Virus record (IMG/VR): IMGVR_UViG_3300046167_000733
Coordinates: 43,777-107,776 of that record
Reading direction: 5' to 3' (one strand)
DNA: 64,000 nucleotides
Origin: a virus
Positions 45,243 to 54,160 of this stretch are shown here, in pieces. The stretch's first letter is position 1, and each line of letters starts with the position of its first letter. A model generated the notes under the pieces. The model ran no database searches. It was not told the DNA's origin and was given only the letters and a program-made list of their open reading frames with translations. Position numbers and translations under genes: made by a program.

Positions 45243-46024
45243 TGTTTGGTGGTCATTTTTATCACAAGAGAGTTAGAACTGCGGTTTCCGTATTCGGTTC
45301 TCTGTTCAATAATATTAAGGTGATTAGAACCAATGCGTCTAATCAAGTTATATCTCAGGTAAAGGTTCCCCTGTCATATGCACCTAAAAGAAACTTCCTT
45401 GCTCGTATAGAAGATATGGCAAATGGAGAAGGTGCAGAACGTAAGGTCGCAATTAAGTTACCACGTATGTCATTCGAGATTACAAATATGGTATATGATG
45501 CAACTCGTCAGTTACCTAAGATGAATACATTGTCAACAGCAATCGCAAATAGTGTGGTGACAAGACAGAAACTCTATGCCGCGACACCTTATACAATATC
45601 TTTTCAGTTGAATGTATATGCAAAGAACCAAGATGATGCACTACAGATTGTAGAACAGATACTCCCTTACTTCACACCACAATATACTGTGACAGTAAAA
45701 CCCTTTACCGACATACCCACATTACTTGAAGATGTTCCTATCAGTCTCGGTAGTGTTGTGATGCAAGACAACTTTGAGGGTGCGTTGGGTGATAGAAGGA
45801 CAATCGTATATTCACTAGACTTTGATATGAAGATACTATTACATGGACCCCTGTCAGATGACGGACAGAAAATCATTCGTGATGTTCGTACAAACTATTT
45901 CTTACAGGGTGCAGACTCAGACGAATACCTACATACTACTAAGTTACTTCCTACACCTAATGGAGTGGGTGTGGACAGTGACTTTGGATTTACATTAACC
46001 TATATGGATAGCGATGGATTGTAA
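45242..46024 (+). CDS. 15: Tail sheath terminator/stabiliser gp15
   Basis: The 260-residue product matches gp15 (T4: 272 residues), which caps the finished tail and connects it to the head. Typical are MFGGHFYHKRVRTAVSVFGS, LFNNIKVIRT, VPLSYAPKRNFLARIEDM and AIKLPRMSFEITNMVYDATR, QLPKMN. It overlaps the gp16 ATG (TAATGA). Confidence is high because sequence and order agree. Confidence 0.92.
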   Translation: MFGGHFYHKRVRTAVSVFGSLFNNIKVIRTNASNQVISQVKVPLSYAPKRNFLARIEDMANGEGAERKVAIKLPRMSFEITNMVYDATRQLPKMNTLSTAIANSVVTRQKLYAATPYTISFQLNVYAKNQDDALQIVEQILPYFTPQYTVTVKPFTDIPTLLEDVPISLGSVVMQDNFEGALGDRRTIVYSLDFDMKILLHGPLSDDGQKIIRDVRTNYFLQGADSDEYLHTTKLLPTPNGVGVDSDFGFTLTYMDSDGL

Positions 46025-46365
46025 TGAGTGAAGAAAAAACTATTAAAGCGGATTATGAATATTCGCGTGATACATATTATGAGTTGATAGAAAAAGGTCG
46101 GGAGTCATTAGACTTGATGATTGAAGTTGCGCGTGAGAGTGAACACCCTCGTGCCTTCGAAGTCCTATCAAATATGATAAAAGGTATCGCAGATGTAAAC
46201 GATAAGTTGATGGACTTGAATAAGAAGAACAAGGACATCAATAAAGAAGAGGTTGTTCAGGATGCCAAGACGGTAACTAATAATCTTTTTGTGGGAACAA
46301 CAACAGACCTACAGAGACTGATACAGAATGAAAGTAAAGTGATAGATGTTGAACCAGAGGAATGA
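46024..46365 (+). CDS. 16: Terminase small subunit gp16
   Basis: This 113-residue protein matches the small terminase of marine T4-like phages (T4 gp16: 164 residues), which recognises concatemeric DNA and stimulates gp17. Landmarks are DYEYSRDTYYELIEKGRESL, ESEHPRAFEVLSNMIKGIAD and NNLFVGTTTDLQRLI. It overlaps the start of gp17 by about 20 bases. It is shorter than in T4, mainly at the ends, as usual in this group. Confidence 0.88.
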   Translation: MSEEKTIKADYEYSRDTYYELIEKGRESLDLMIEVARESEHPRAFEVLSNMIKGIADVNDKLMDLNKKNKDINKEEVVQDAKTVTNNLFVGTTTDLQRLIQNESKVIDVEPEE

Positions 46366-47940
46366 TACTTACCTCGGTAACATAAATGTTAAACGAGATG
46401 GTGTCCAACATAATTTTACAGAAGAAGAAGTAAAAGAATACGTCAGGTGTTCTAAAGACCCTGTTTACTTCTGTAAGAAATATCTTAAAGTAATATCCCT
46501 TGATGAAGGACTAGTCCCGTTTGACTTGTATCCATACCAAGAGAAGATGTTCGAACACTTCAATAATAATCGTTTCTCTATCGTACTTGCCTGTAGACAA
46601 AGTGGTAAGTCAATCAGTTCAGGTCGGATACATATTATGGTATGCTTGTTTTCATAGTGAGAAGACTATTGCGATACTTGCAAACAAAGGTGCGACTGCA
46701 AGAGAGATGTTGTCACGGGTCACACTTATGTTAGAGAACCTACCTTTCTTTCTTCAAACAGGATGTAAGGCACTCAACAAAGGTTCGATAGAGTTCAGTA
46801 ATAACTCTCGTATCATTGCGAGTGCGACCAGTGGTAGTTCTATTCGTGGTATGTCAGTGAACCTATTGTTCCTAGACGAATTTGCGTTTGTGGAAAGAGC
46901 AAACGAGTTCTACACTTCTACCTATCCTGTTGTATCTGCGGGTAAGGATACTAAGGTTATCATTACCTCTACCGCAAATGGTATTGGTAATACGTATCAT
47001 AAGATATGGGAAGGTGCGGTACAGAAAGACAAATGAGTTTATTCCGTTTACCGTAAACTGGCATGATGTTCCTGGACGAGATGAGGAATGGAAACGACAG
47101 ACAATCGCAAACACATCCAAACTTCAGTTTGACCAAGAGTTTGGTAACACCTTCTTTGGTACAGGTGATACTCTCATCAATGCCGAGACATTGTTGTCAT
47201 TCCGCGCAAAACCACCCGAACGATATGCCGAAGGTGGCGACCTATTGGTCTATAATGAACCTATCAATGGTCACGAATATATCATGACCGTTGATGTGGC
47301 GAAAGGAAGGGGTCAGGACTTTTCTACCTTTACGGTAATCGACATTAGCAAAAGACCTTTTTCACAGGTTGCTGTTTATCGCAATAATAATATATCTCCG
47401 TTTCTCTTCCCTACACTTATATATAAGTATGGTAAACTCTACAATGACGCATATGTAATCGTAGAATCAAATGACCAAGGTACAGTAGTTTGTAATGGTT
47501 TGTATCAGGATATGGAATACGACAACATTCATTTGGAGAGTGTTATCAAGGCAGACCGTATCGGGATTGAAATGAACCGTAAAGTAAAACGACTTGGGTG
47601 TACCGCAATCAAAGATATCCTTGAACATAATAAACTAGAGATTGTAGATGAACATACTATACTGGAGATATCCACATTCACCTCAAGGAAGAACTCATAT
47701 GCCGCGTCAGATGGCAACCACGATGACTTAATGATGAACCTCGTAATGTTTGGTTACTTTGTATCAACCCAATACTTCTCAGATATGACAGATATAAATC
47801 TAAAGGAGATGATGTTTGCAAATAGAATGAAGGTAATAGAAGATGATGTACCTGCTGTAGGGTTTATTGATGATGGACTTGATGATACGCCACAAGGAGA
47901 AAAACCCAACTCTATATGGCAAACTGTAGATGAATGGTAA
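46346..47940 (+). CDS. 17: Terminase large subunit gp17, with two frameshifts
   Basis: The packaging ATPase and nuclease lies in three frames. Removing one G at 46622-46623 and one A at 47031-47033 gives about 530 residues (T4: 610). The ATPase part has the Walker A CRQSGKS (near 46594), ILANKGATAREMLSRVTLML, and Walker B NLLFLDEFAF (near 46860). The nuclease part has MTVDVAKGRGQDFSTFTVID with its catalytic Asp, VIVESNDQG, and DGNHDDLMMNLVMFGYF. All landmarks and the gene order agree with gp17. The breaks are one-base extras in short homopolymers, so sequence errors are more likely than a dead gene. Confidence 0.9.
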
Positions 47941-47961
47941 TAATCTATAATATATTGTTTG

Positions 47962-47969
47962 TATAAATA
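47962..47969 (+). promoter_or_regulatory. T4-type late promoter box before gp18
   Basis: TATAAATAG lies 63 bases before the ATG of gp18, leaving a leader of about 57 bases that ends with AAAGGAAAAG before the start. Confidence 0.75.
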
Positions 47970-48032
47970 GAAGTATTGAAACAAAAAACGTATTATGATA
48001 ACTTATAATTAGATAACTATAAAGGAAAAGTA

Positions 48033-49802
48033 ATGGCACTTTTTACACCCTCTGCTTCCCCTGCTGTAACAGTTAAAGAAATTGACCTAACGGGAACCGT
48101 CCCTAATGTTCAAACTTCAACTGGTGCAATAGTCGGGAATTTCGGATGGGGTCCAGTTGGCGAAGCAAAATTAGTCTCAGATGAGACAGGTCTTGTTACT
48201 GCATTCTCTGCACCCACAGACGATAACTCGGTAGATTTTCATTCTGCCGCATATTTCTTACGTTATTCCAACTCTTTGTTTGTTGTTCGTGAACAAGATA
48301 CAGATGCAAGGAATGCCGTAGCAAACCACAGTACATTAGGTACTCTCACAACTCAAGCACTAAACACTCTAGACGCATTTGAAAATGCAACGATTGATTC
48401 ATCGGATGGTGTTTTCCTTGCGAAATATCCAGGCGTATTAGGAAACTCATTAAAAGTTTCTATGATTGGTACTCACTCAGACAGTAGTACAAAAGCATTT
48501 GATGCATGGACATATAAGTCAAACTTTGACGCAAAACCTGCAACTTCATCTTTCGTATCTGCATTAGGCGGTAAGAATGACGAAGTACATATTGCGGTCA
48601 TCGACGAAGATGGTCTTATTTCAGGAACTGCTAACACAGTACTTGAAACATTCCCATTTGTATCAGTTGCAAAGAACGCAAAGAACTCAGAAGGTTCATC
48701 AATATACTTTAAAGATGTATTGAAGAATCAGTCTCAGTGGGTCTATGCAGGTGTTGGACATAGAATCGGTAGTGCATCTGTTGATTCATCAGACTTCATC
48801 GGTGCTCAATGGGGCAATAATGCCACAACAGGCGCAGAAGACTTTGCCGCATCATTCCCTGCAGAACTTGCACAATCTGATTGGTCACTTAAAGGTGGTG
48901 TTACATCTGCTTCATTAGGAACAGACGATATTCTTCGAGGATACGACAAGTTCGAAGACGCAGACAACATTGAAGTAGACTTCTTGATTGCTCCACAATC
49001 AGTATCAACATCAGATGCAACAACAGTTGTGAATGACCTTATCGCTTCTGCAGAAGCACGTAAAGATTGTGTTGCAGTAGCATCACCTTCACGTACTGCA
49101 GTTGTAACAACAGGTACAAATGCCGCAGTTCTCACATGTAACAACACATACACCAAGTCAACTTACTTCGTACAAGATAATAACTTCTTGAAAGTATATG
49201 ACAAGTATAACGATAAGTACATCAAGATACCTGCCGCTTCATCAACCGCAGGACTTATGGCGGCAACAGACTTAGTTGCGGCACGTTGGTTCTCACCTGC
49301 AGGTTCAAGACGTGGTAGATATCTCGGAATAACAGATATCGTTCTTTCTCCTACAAAGGCAGAGAGAGATGCGTTATACAAAGTAGGTATCAACCCAATA
49401 GCAAATATTCCTGCAGAAGGAGTTATGTTGTTTGGTGATAAAACAAATGCTTCAAGACCAACAGCATTCGATAGAATAAATGTTCGTAGGTTGTTTTTGG
49501 GTATAGAACGCGCAATAGGTGCGGCAGGAAGAAACTTAATGTTTGAATTCAATGACGAGTTTACTCGTGCAGAGTTCGTGAACATTGTAGAACCATTCCT
49601 ACGCGAGATTAAAGGTCGTCGTGGACTTACAGACTTTAAAGTCATATGCGATGCATCTAACAATCCTCCTAGTGTCGTTGAAGCAAACAAATTTGTTGCA
49701 AACATCTTCATCAAACCATCACACTCAATCAACTATGTAACACTTAACTTTGTTGCTGTTAGAACAGGTGTCGAGTTTGAAGAAGTCGTTGGTACGGTTT
49801 AA
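48033..49802 (+). CDS. 18: Tail sheath protein gp18
   Basis: The 589-residue product is the contractile sheath protein (T4 gp18: 659 residues). Landmarks are SPAVTVKEIDLTGTVPNVQT, GWGPVGEAKLVSDE, RYSNSLFVVREQDTDARNA, and the C-terminal sheath core RLFLGIERAIGAAGRNLMFE, FTRAEFVNIVEPFLREIKGR and FIKPSHSINYVTLNFVAVRT. The strong leader and late box suit an abundant virion protein. gp19 follows after 13 bases with AAGGAGAT as its ribosome-binding site. Confidence 0.95.
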   Translation: MALFTPSASPAVTVKEIDLTGTVPNVQTSTGAIVGNFGWGPVGEAKLVSDETGLVTAFSAPTDDNSVDFHSAAYFLRYSNSLFVVREQDTDARNAVANHSTLGTLTTQALNTLDAFENATIDSSDGVFLAKYPGVLGNSLKVSMIGTHSDSSTKAFDAWTYKSNFDAKPATSSFVSALGGKNDEVHIAVIDEDGLISGTANTVLETFPFVSVAKNAKNSEGSSIYFKDVLKNQSQWVYAGVGHRIGSASVDSSDFIGAQWGNNATTGAEDFAASFPAELAQSDWSLKGGVTSASLGTDDILRGYDKFEDADNIEVDFLIAPQSVSTSDATTVVNDLIASAEARKDCVAVASPSRTAVVTTGTNAAVLTCNNTYTKSTYFVQDNNFLKVYDKYNDKYIKIPAASSTAGLMAATDLVAARWFSPAGSRRGRYLGITDIVLSPTKAERDALYKVGINPIANIPAEGVMLFGDKTNASRPTAFDRINVRRLFLGIERAIGAAGRNLMFEFNDEFTRAEFVNIVEPFLREIKGRRGLTDFKVICDASNNPPSVVEANKFVANIFIKPSHSINYVTLNFVAVRTGVEFEEVVGTV

Positions 49803-49815
49803 GGAGATATAGACA

Positions 49816-50343
49816 ATGGCAATATTAGGCGTAGATGACTTTAAGTCCAAACTCAGAGGCGGGGGCGCACGTCCCAATCTCTTCAAAGCAACTGTTAACT
49901 TTCCTGCATATGCAGGTGGTGATGTAGAACTCACTTCCTTCTTATGTAAGTCTGCTCAACTCCCTGCTTCAACAATAGCGGCACTTGCTGTTCCATTTCG
50001 TGGTAGAACACTACAGATGGCAGGAGACAGGACATTCGAACCTTGGTCACCAACTATCATTAACGATACAGATTTCTCAATCCGTAACGCAATGGAAAGA
50101 TGGATGAACGGTATGAATGGACACTCTGCTAACACAGGTATCACAAACCCTGTTGATTATCAAGCAGACCTTATCGTTGAACAGTTAGATAAAGACGGTT
50201 CTACTTTGAAGACATACAACTTCAGAGGTTGTTTCCCAACAAGTGTATCAGCAATCGACCTTTCGTATGAAACGAATGACGCGATTGAAGAGTTTACTGT
50301 TGAATTCCAAATCCAGTATTGGGAATCAGGAACAACTTCTTAA
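49816..50343 (+). CDS. 19: Tail tube protein gp19
   Basis: The 175-residue protein is the tube subunit (T4 gp19: 163 residues). It shows FKATVNFPAYAGGDVELTSF, SAQLPASTIAALAVPFRGRT, FEPWSPTIINDTDFSIRNAM and YETNDAIEEFTVEFQIQYWE, the standard gp19 pattern. AAGGAGAT lies seven bases before the ATG. A GC-rich hairpin follows the gene. Confidence 0.95.
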   Translation: MAILGVDDFKSKLRGGGARPNLFKATVNFPAYAGGDVELTSFLCKSAQLPASTIAALAVPFRGRTLQMAGDRTFEPWSPTIINDTDFSIRNAMERWMNGMNGHSANTGITNPVDYQADLIVEQLDKDGSTLKTYNFRGCFPTSVSAIDLSYETNDAIEEFTVEFQIQYWESGTTS

Positions 50344-50379
50344 TTAGTTATAGTTAATCTGATTATAAGTATATGAATA

Positions 50380-50402
50380 GGGACGGGGTTATTCCCCGTC
50401 TC
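50380..50402 (+). terminator. GC-rich hairpin after gp19, weak or partial terminator
   Basis: GGGACGGGG pairs with CCCCGTCTC (nine pairs including one G-T) around a TTATT loop. No long T run follows, so it may attenuate transcription or protect the gp18-gp19 mRNA 3' end rather than stop all transcription. It lies in the 94-base gap before gp20. Confidence 0.5.
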
Positions 50403-50437
50403 TTATACCGAAGGGAACTTAGAAATAGGAAAATATA

Positions 50438-51958
50438 ATGGCAGACGACAATAGTATTTTAAGACTATTTGGATTTGAACTCAAAAGAGCAAAATCAAAT
50501 CTAGAAAATGACAAAGATAAGAAATTAGAAAAACTGCGTTCTGTAGTTGCACCTGTCGATGATGATGGTGCAGGTTACATAACCGCGTCTGGTTCACATT
50601 ACGGTCAATACATTGACATGGATGGTGGACAGGCAAAAGACAATCATCAGTTAGTGATGAAGTATAGGGGTGTAGCAACTCACCCAGAAGTAGATGCCGC
50701 GATAGAAGATATCGTGAACGAATCAATAGTAGGTAGTGAACTTGAGTCACCTGTATCACTAAACCTAGACAAAATAAAAGCACCCGATAAAATCAAGCAC
50801 GACATGCAGGAAGAGTTCACAAAGATATGTTCTATGTTAAAGTTCAATGATTTGGGACACGACATATTCCGTTCATTCTATGTAGATGGTCGAGCATATT
50901 TTCATTTAATCGCAGACGAAAAGAATTTAAAGTTAGGTATCCAAGAGATACGTCCTGTTGACTCATCAAAGATAAGAAAAGTAAAAGAAGTATCATATAA
51001 AAAAGATGTTGCTACAAATGCAAAAATCATTGATAAAGTAAATGAGTTTTATATATTCCAAGAACGTTCAGGTGGTACTCAGGGTGTAAGACTTTCGCCC
51101 GACTCAGTATCCTATGTGACATCAGGGTTACTTGACCCAAGTAAGAAACAGGTTGTGTCTTATTTACATAAAGCATTAAAACCGATTAACCAGTTAAGAA
51201 TGATGGAAGACAGTCTGGTTATTTATCGTCTCGCGCGTGCACCCGAAAGACGTATATTCTATATTGACGTGGGTAACATGCCACGTAATAAATCAGAAGC
51301 ATATATGAAAGACATAATGTCTCGTTATAGAAACAAGTTAGTCTATGATGCAAACACAGGTAATCTCAAAGATGACCGTAAGCATATGTCTATGCTAGAA
51401 GACTTCTGGTTACCAAGACGAGAAGGTGGTAGAGGTACAGAGATTACTACACTTCCAGGTGGAGAGAACCTCGGACAGATTGATGACATCGTATACTTCC
51501 AGAAGAGAATGTATAGGTCATTAAATGTTCCGTTAAGTAGACTAGAACAAGAGAGTCAGTTCTCCCTTGGTAGGTCTACAGAGATTAATCGTGATGAAGT
51601 CAAGTTCCAAAAGTTCATTGACAGATTGCGCAAAAGATTTTCAATGTTGTTCACAGGTATATTGAAGAAGCAACTTCTTCTTAAAAACCTTATAACAGAA
51701 CAAGATTGGGAAAGTTGGAAGAACGATATTCAAGTTGACTTCCAAAGAGATAACCATTTCACAGAACTAAAGAATGCAGAAGTATTACAAAACCGTATAA
51801 ATGTTCTTGACCAAGTGTCACAATATGTAGGTGAATACTTCTCTCGTGAATGGGTTATGAAGAATGTCATGATGATGAGTGATGACGATATTAACGAAAT
51901 GAAAGACCAAGTTGAAGGCGAAAACTCCGTCGAAGATTCAGAAGAAGATGAGGAATAA
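50438..51958 (+). CDS. 20: Portal protein gp20
   Basis: The 506-residue product is the portal vertex protein (T4 gp20: 524 residues), the dodecamer through which DNA is packaged and on which the head starts. Landmarks are QLVMKYRGVATHPEVDAAIE, DIVNESIV, FRSFYVDGRAYFHLI, RMMEDSLVIYRLARAPERRI, FYIDVGNMPRNKSEAYM and PLSRLEQESQFSLGRSTEIN. The C-terminus is acidic (EDSEEDEE). It heads the prohead gene set gp20-67-21-22-23. Confidence 0.95.
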   Translation: MADDNSILRLFGFELKRAKSNLENDKDKKLEKLRSVVAPVDDDGAGYITASGSHYGQYIDMDGGQAKDNHQLVMKYRGVATHPEVDAAIEDIVNESIVGSELESPVSLNLDKIKAPDKIKHDMQEEFTKICSMLKFNDLGHDIFRSFYVDGRAYFHLIADEKNLKLGIQEIRPVDSSKIRKVKEVSYKKDVATNAKIIDKVNEFYIFQERSGGTQGVRLSPDSVSYVTSGLLDPSKKQVVSYLHKALKPINQLRMMEDSLVIYRLARAPERRIFYIDVGNMPRNKSEAYMKDIMSRYRNKLVYDANTGNLKDDRKHMSMLEDFWLPRREGGRGTEITTLPGGENLGQIDDIVYFQKRMYRSLNVPLSRLEQESQFSLGRSTEINRDEVKFQKFIDRLRKRFSMLFTGILKKQLLLKNLITEQDWESWKNDIQVDFQRDNHFTELKNAEVLQNRINVLDQVSQYVGEYFSREWVMKNVMMMSDDDINEMKDQVEGENSVEDSEEDEE

Positions 51959-51962
51959 AAAA

Positions 51963-52175
51963 ATGAGTAATGAAGCATTAGCACAACTAATAGACCATAT
52001 AGGTGATGGTGAACTAAATAAGGCACAAGATATGTTTAGTTCTATATTACAGGACAAACAATCAAGTGCATTAGAGTCACAGAGAGTATCTGTTGCAGGA
52101 CAAATCTTTAATGGAGATGTTCCAGATGCCGATATGGAGATATCTGACGAAGAAATAGTCGCAGAAATAGAATAA
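51963..52175 (+). CDS. 67: Prohead core protein gp67-like
   Basis: Between gp20 and gp21, where T4 has gene 67, lies a 70-residue protein that resembles it: EALAQLIDHIGDGELNKAQD, MFSSILQDK, then an acidic end (DADMEISDEEIVAEIE). T4 gp67 (80 residues) starts similarly with EELIEAIKSNDLVAARKLF and has an acidic tail. It is a core component cleaved by gp21 during maturation. The ATG at 51963 is chosen four bases after the gp20 stop; the longer frame from 51912 would overlap gp20. Confidence 0.75.
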   Translation: MSNEALAQLIDHIGDGELNKAQDMFSSILQDKQSSALESQRVSVAGQIFNGDVPDADMEISDEEIVAEIE

Positions 52176-52203
52176 AATAGTTAATTTTATAAAAATAAAT
52201 TTG

Positions 52204-52211
52204 TATAAATA
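52204..52211 (+). promoter_or_regulatory. T4-type late promoter box before the capsid gene set
   Basis: TATAAATAGAAGTATG: the box ends five bases before the ATG at 52217, again placing the expected +1 at the start codon. It should drive the small head protein, gp21, gp22 and gp23. Confidence 0.7.
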
Positions 52212-52216
52212 GAAGT

Positions 52217-52429
52217 ATGAAAACTTATAAAAACCTCATAACAGAACTTGCGGGTCGTAAACCAGAAGGAAAGGTTGTCTTCAAAAAGACAATCAATAAA
52301 ATCCCTGTACTTGTGACTCAAGGAAAAGATGGTTTTGTTGCGTATGTTGATGGTGACCACTTAGACCACTACGACAACTTAAATAACGCAAAGAAGGCAA
52401 TCGACAAAGTTATAAAGGAATTGACCTAA
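52217..52429 (+). CDS. Small internal head protein with capsid-targeting peptide
   Basis: This 70-residue protein starts MKTYKNLITELAGRK. T4 internal proteins IPI-IPIII and Alt begin with a capsid-targeting sequence of the form MKTYQEFIAE, which the gp21 protease removes after Glu. Here the equivalent cut would fall after MKTYKNLITE, leaving a basic 60-residue protein (VVFKKTINKIPVLVTQGKDG, then NAKKAIDKVIKEL). It sits at the position of T4 gene 68 but does not resemble gp68. It overlaps gp21 by one base. The targeting peptide is clear; the role inside the head, such as DNA binding or injection with the DNA, is not. Confidence 0.65.
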   Translation: MKTYKNLITELAGRKPEGKVVFKKTINKIPVLVTQGKDGFVAYVDGDHLDHYDNLNNAKKAIDKVIKELT

Positions 52430-53091
52430 TGAAGTTAATTACAGAATTTACAGAGAACGAAACACTAAAGTGTCTCGTAGAGAAAAAAGAAGATGGCGAA
52501 AAGAAATACGTTATAGAAGGCGTTTTCGCACAAGCAGATAAAAAGAATAGAAACGGACGAGTTTATCCTAAACCGATTATGGAAAAGGCAGTAAACAAGT
52601 ACGTGGAAACCCAAGTTAGTAAGAAACGTGCGGTAGGGGAACTTAATCACCCCGAAGGACCAACTGTTAACTTGGATAAAGTTTCTCACCTAATCACCGA
52701 CCTCAAATTAGAGGGAGTTGATGTGGTAGGAAAGGCACAAATATTGGATACTCCAATGGGTAAGATTGTTAAAGGTCTGCTCGATGGTGGTGTACAACTA
52801 GGTGTGTCAACTCGTGGTATGGGTAGTCTTGAGAAAAAGGGTGACGCAATGGTCGTGAAAGACGACTTTATTCTTAGTACGGTTGACATCGTACAAGACC
52901 CATCAGCACCAGATGCTTTTGTTAATGGTATAATGGAAGGTGTTGATTGGATTTGGGATAACGGTGTCCTTAAACCTCAAGTAATTGAACAAATGGAGAT
53001 TGAAATTAAGAATGCTCCGAAGACTGTCTTATATGAGACAAGTGTTCGAGAGTTTAAGAATTTCCTCTCGTTACTAAAATCTAATATGTAA
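52429..53091 (+). CDS. 21: Prohead core protease gp21
   Basis: The 220-residue product is the head maturation serine protease (T4 gp21: 212 residues). Landmarks are VIEGVFAQADKKNRNGRVYP, the catalytic His in VGELNHPEGP (about residue 72), and the catalytic Ser in LGVSTRGMGSL (about residue 126), with VDIVQDPSAPDAFVNGIMEG after it. It cleaves core, internal and capsid proteins after L/I-x-E. Candidate sites are visible in gp23 (LTE) and the small protein upstream (ITE). Confidence 0.92.
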   Translation: MKLITEFTENETLKCLVEKKEDGEKKYVIEGVFAQADKKNRNGRVYPKPIMEKAVNKYVETQVSKKRAVGELNHPEGPTVNLDKVSHLITDLKLEGVDVVGKAQILDTPMGKIVKGLLDGGVQLGVSTRGMGSLEKKGDAMVVKDDFILSTVDIVQDPSAPDAFVNGIMEGVDWIWDNGVLKPQVIEQMEIEIKNAPKTVLYETSVREFKNFLSLLKSNM

Positions 53092-53101
53092 AGGAGTCAT
53101 T

Positions 53102-54148
53102 ATGACTGAAAAACATGAAGACCTCGACGATGTAGTAACAGACGAAATCGTTGAACAAACTCTCGAAGAGATGGACGGTAAAGCACCTGCTCCTAAAGAA
53201 GACCCCGACGCAACTTCTCCCGAAGATGCCGTTGCTTCTGTGGATAAAGTAGAAAAAGATGCTCCTGCTCCTATCAAGAAAGTCCACCCGAAAACAAAAG
53301 CGGGTATGATTAGTGCAATGACTGACAAAATGCTTAAAATGACCAAAAAGGACATGGAAGAGATGTATGGCAGTTACAATACTGAATCAGTAGATATGGA
53401 AGATAGTGAAGTTGTTGTTGAAACAACTGTAGATACTTCTGCTGAGTTAGACGCACTAGTTGAGTCTGAAGCAACTCTTTCCGAAGAGTTTAAGCAAAAA
53501 ACCGCAATACTTTTTGAAAGTGCATTAAAATCTAAGTTGTCAGAAGAAGTTGACAGATTAGAAGCACAATACAAATCAGAGTTAGCAGAAGAAGTATCTT
53601 CAACTAAATCTGACCTTGTTGAAAAAGTGGACAACTACCTGAACTATGTAGTTGAAACTTGGATGGAAGACAACAAACTTGCAGTGCAGAATGGTCTGCG
53701 CACAGAGATTGCTGAAACTTTCATGGAGAAAATGAAAGACCTCTTCACAGAGTCTTACATTGATGTTCCAGAATCTAAAGTTGACCTAGTTGATGAACTT
53801 GCTGAGTCTGTAGATGAGTTGGAAACAAAACTCAATGAACAAACACAGAAAGTAATCGACACTACAGTAGAACTAGAAGGATACAAGAGAAACACGATTA
53901 TTCGTGAAGCATCTCGTGACCTTGCTGAAACTCAAGTTGAAAAACTTAAGTCACTCGTTGAAGACGTTGATTTTGGAAGTGAAGAAATCTTTGCTGAAAA
54001 AGTAAACACAATCAAAGAGTCATATTTCAGTAAAATAATCAAAGAAGAAGTAAGTCAAGACATTGCAGAAGACGCTGACCAAACGGTTGAAGTTTCTGAC
54101 ACGATGGGTTCTTACCTCTCCGCAATTCGTAAAACAGCATTAAAATAA
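53102..54148 (+). CDS. 22: Prohead scaffold protein gp22
   Basis: This 348-residue, highly acidic and helical protein lies between gp21 and gp23 as T4 gp22 does (269 residues). It has a Pro/Ala/Glu-rich N-terminal part, KTKAGMISAMTDKMLKMTKK, then long Glu-rich coiled-coil-like stretches (KSKLSEEVDRLEAQYKSELA, DELAESVDELETKLNEQTQK), and ends MGSYLSAIRKTALK. The scaffold fills the prohead and is degraded by gp21. AAAGGAGTC precedes the ATG. Confidence 0.9.
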   Translation: MTEKHEDLDDVVTDEIVEQTLEEMDGKAPAPKEDPDATSPEDAVASVDKVEKDAPAPIKKVHPKTKAGMISAMTDKMLKMTKKDMEEMYGSYNTESVDMEDSEVVVETTVDTSAELDALVESEATLSEEFKQKTAILFESALKSKLSEEVDRLEAQYKSELAEEVSSTKSDLVEKVDNYLNYVVETWMEDNKLAVQNGLRTEIAETFMEKMKDLFTESYIDVPESKVDLVDELAESVDELETKLNEQTQKVIDTTVELEGYKRNTIIREASRDLAETQVEKLKSLVEDVDFGSEEIFAEKVNTIKESYFSKIIKEEVSQDIAEDADQTVEVSDTMGSYLSAIRKTALK

Positions 54149-54160
54149 GGAAGTATCACA

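Noticed and set aside
46346-47940. Introns, inteins or programmed frameshifts in the terminase gene.
   Set aside because: Both breaks are single extra bases in GG and AAA with no inserted sequence, and the joined protein keeps every motif. Unrelated genes show the same type of break.
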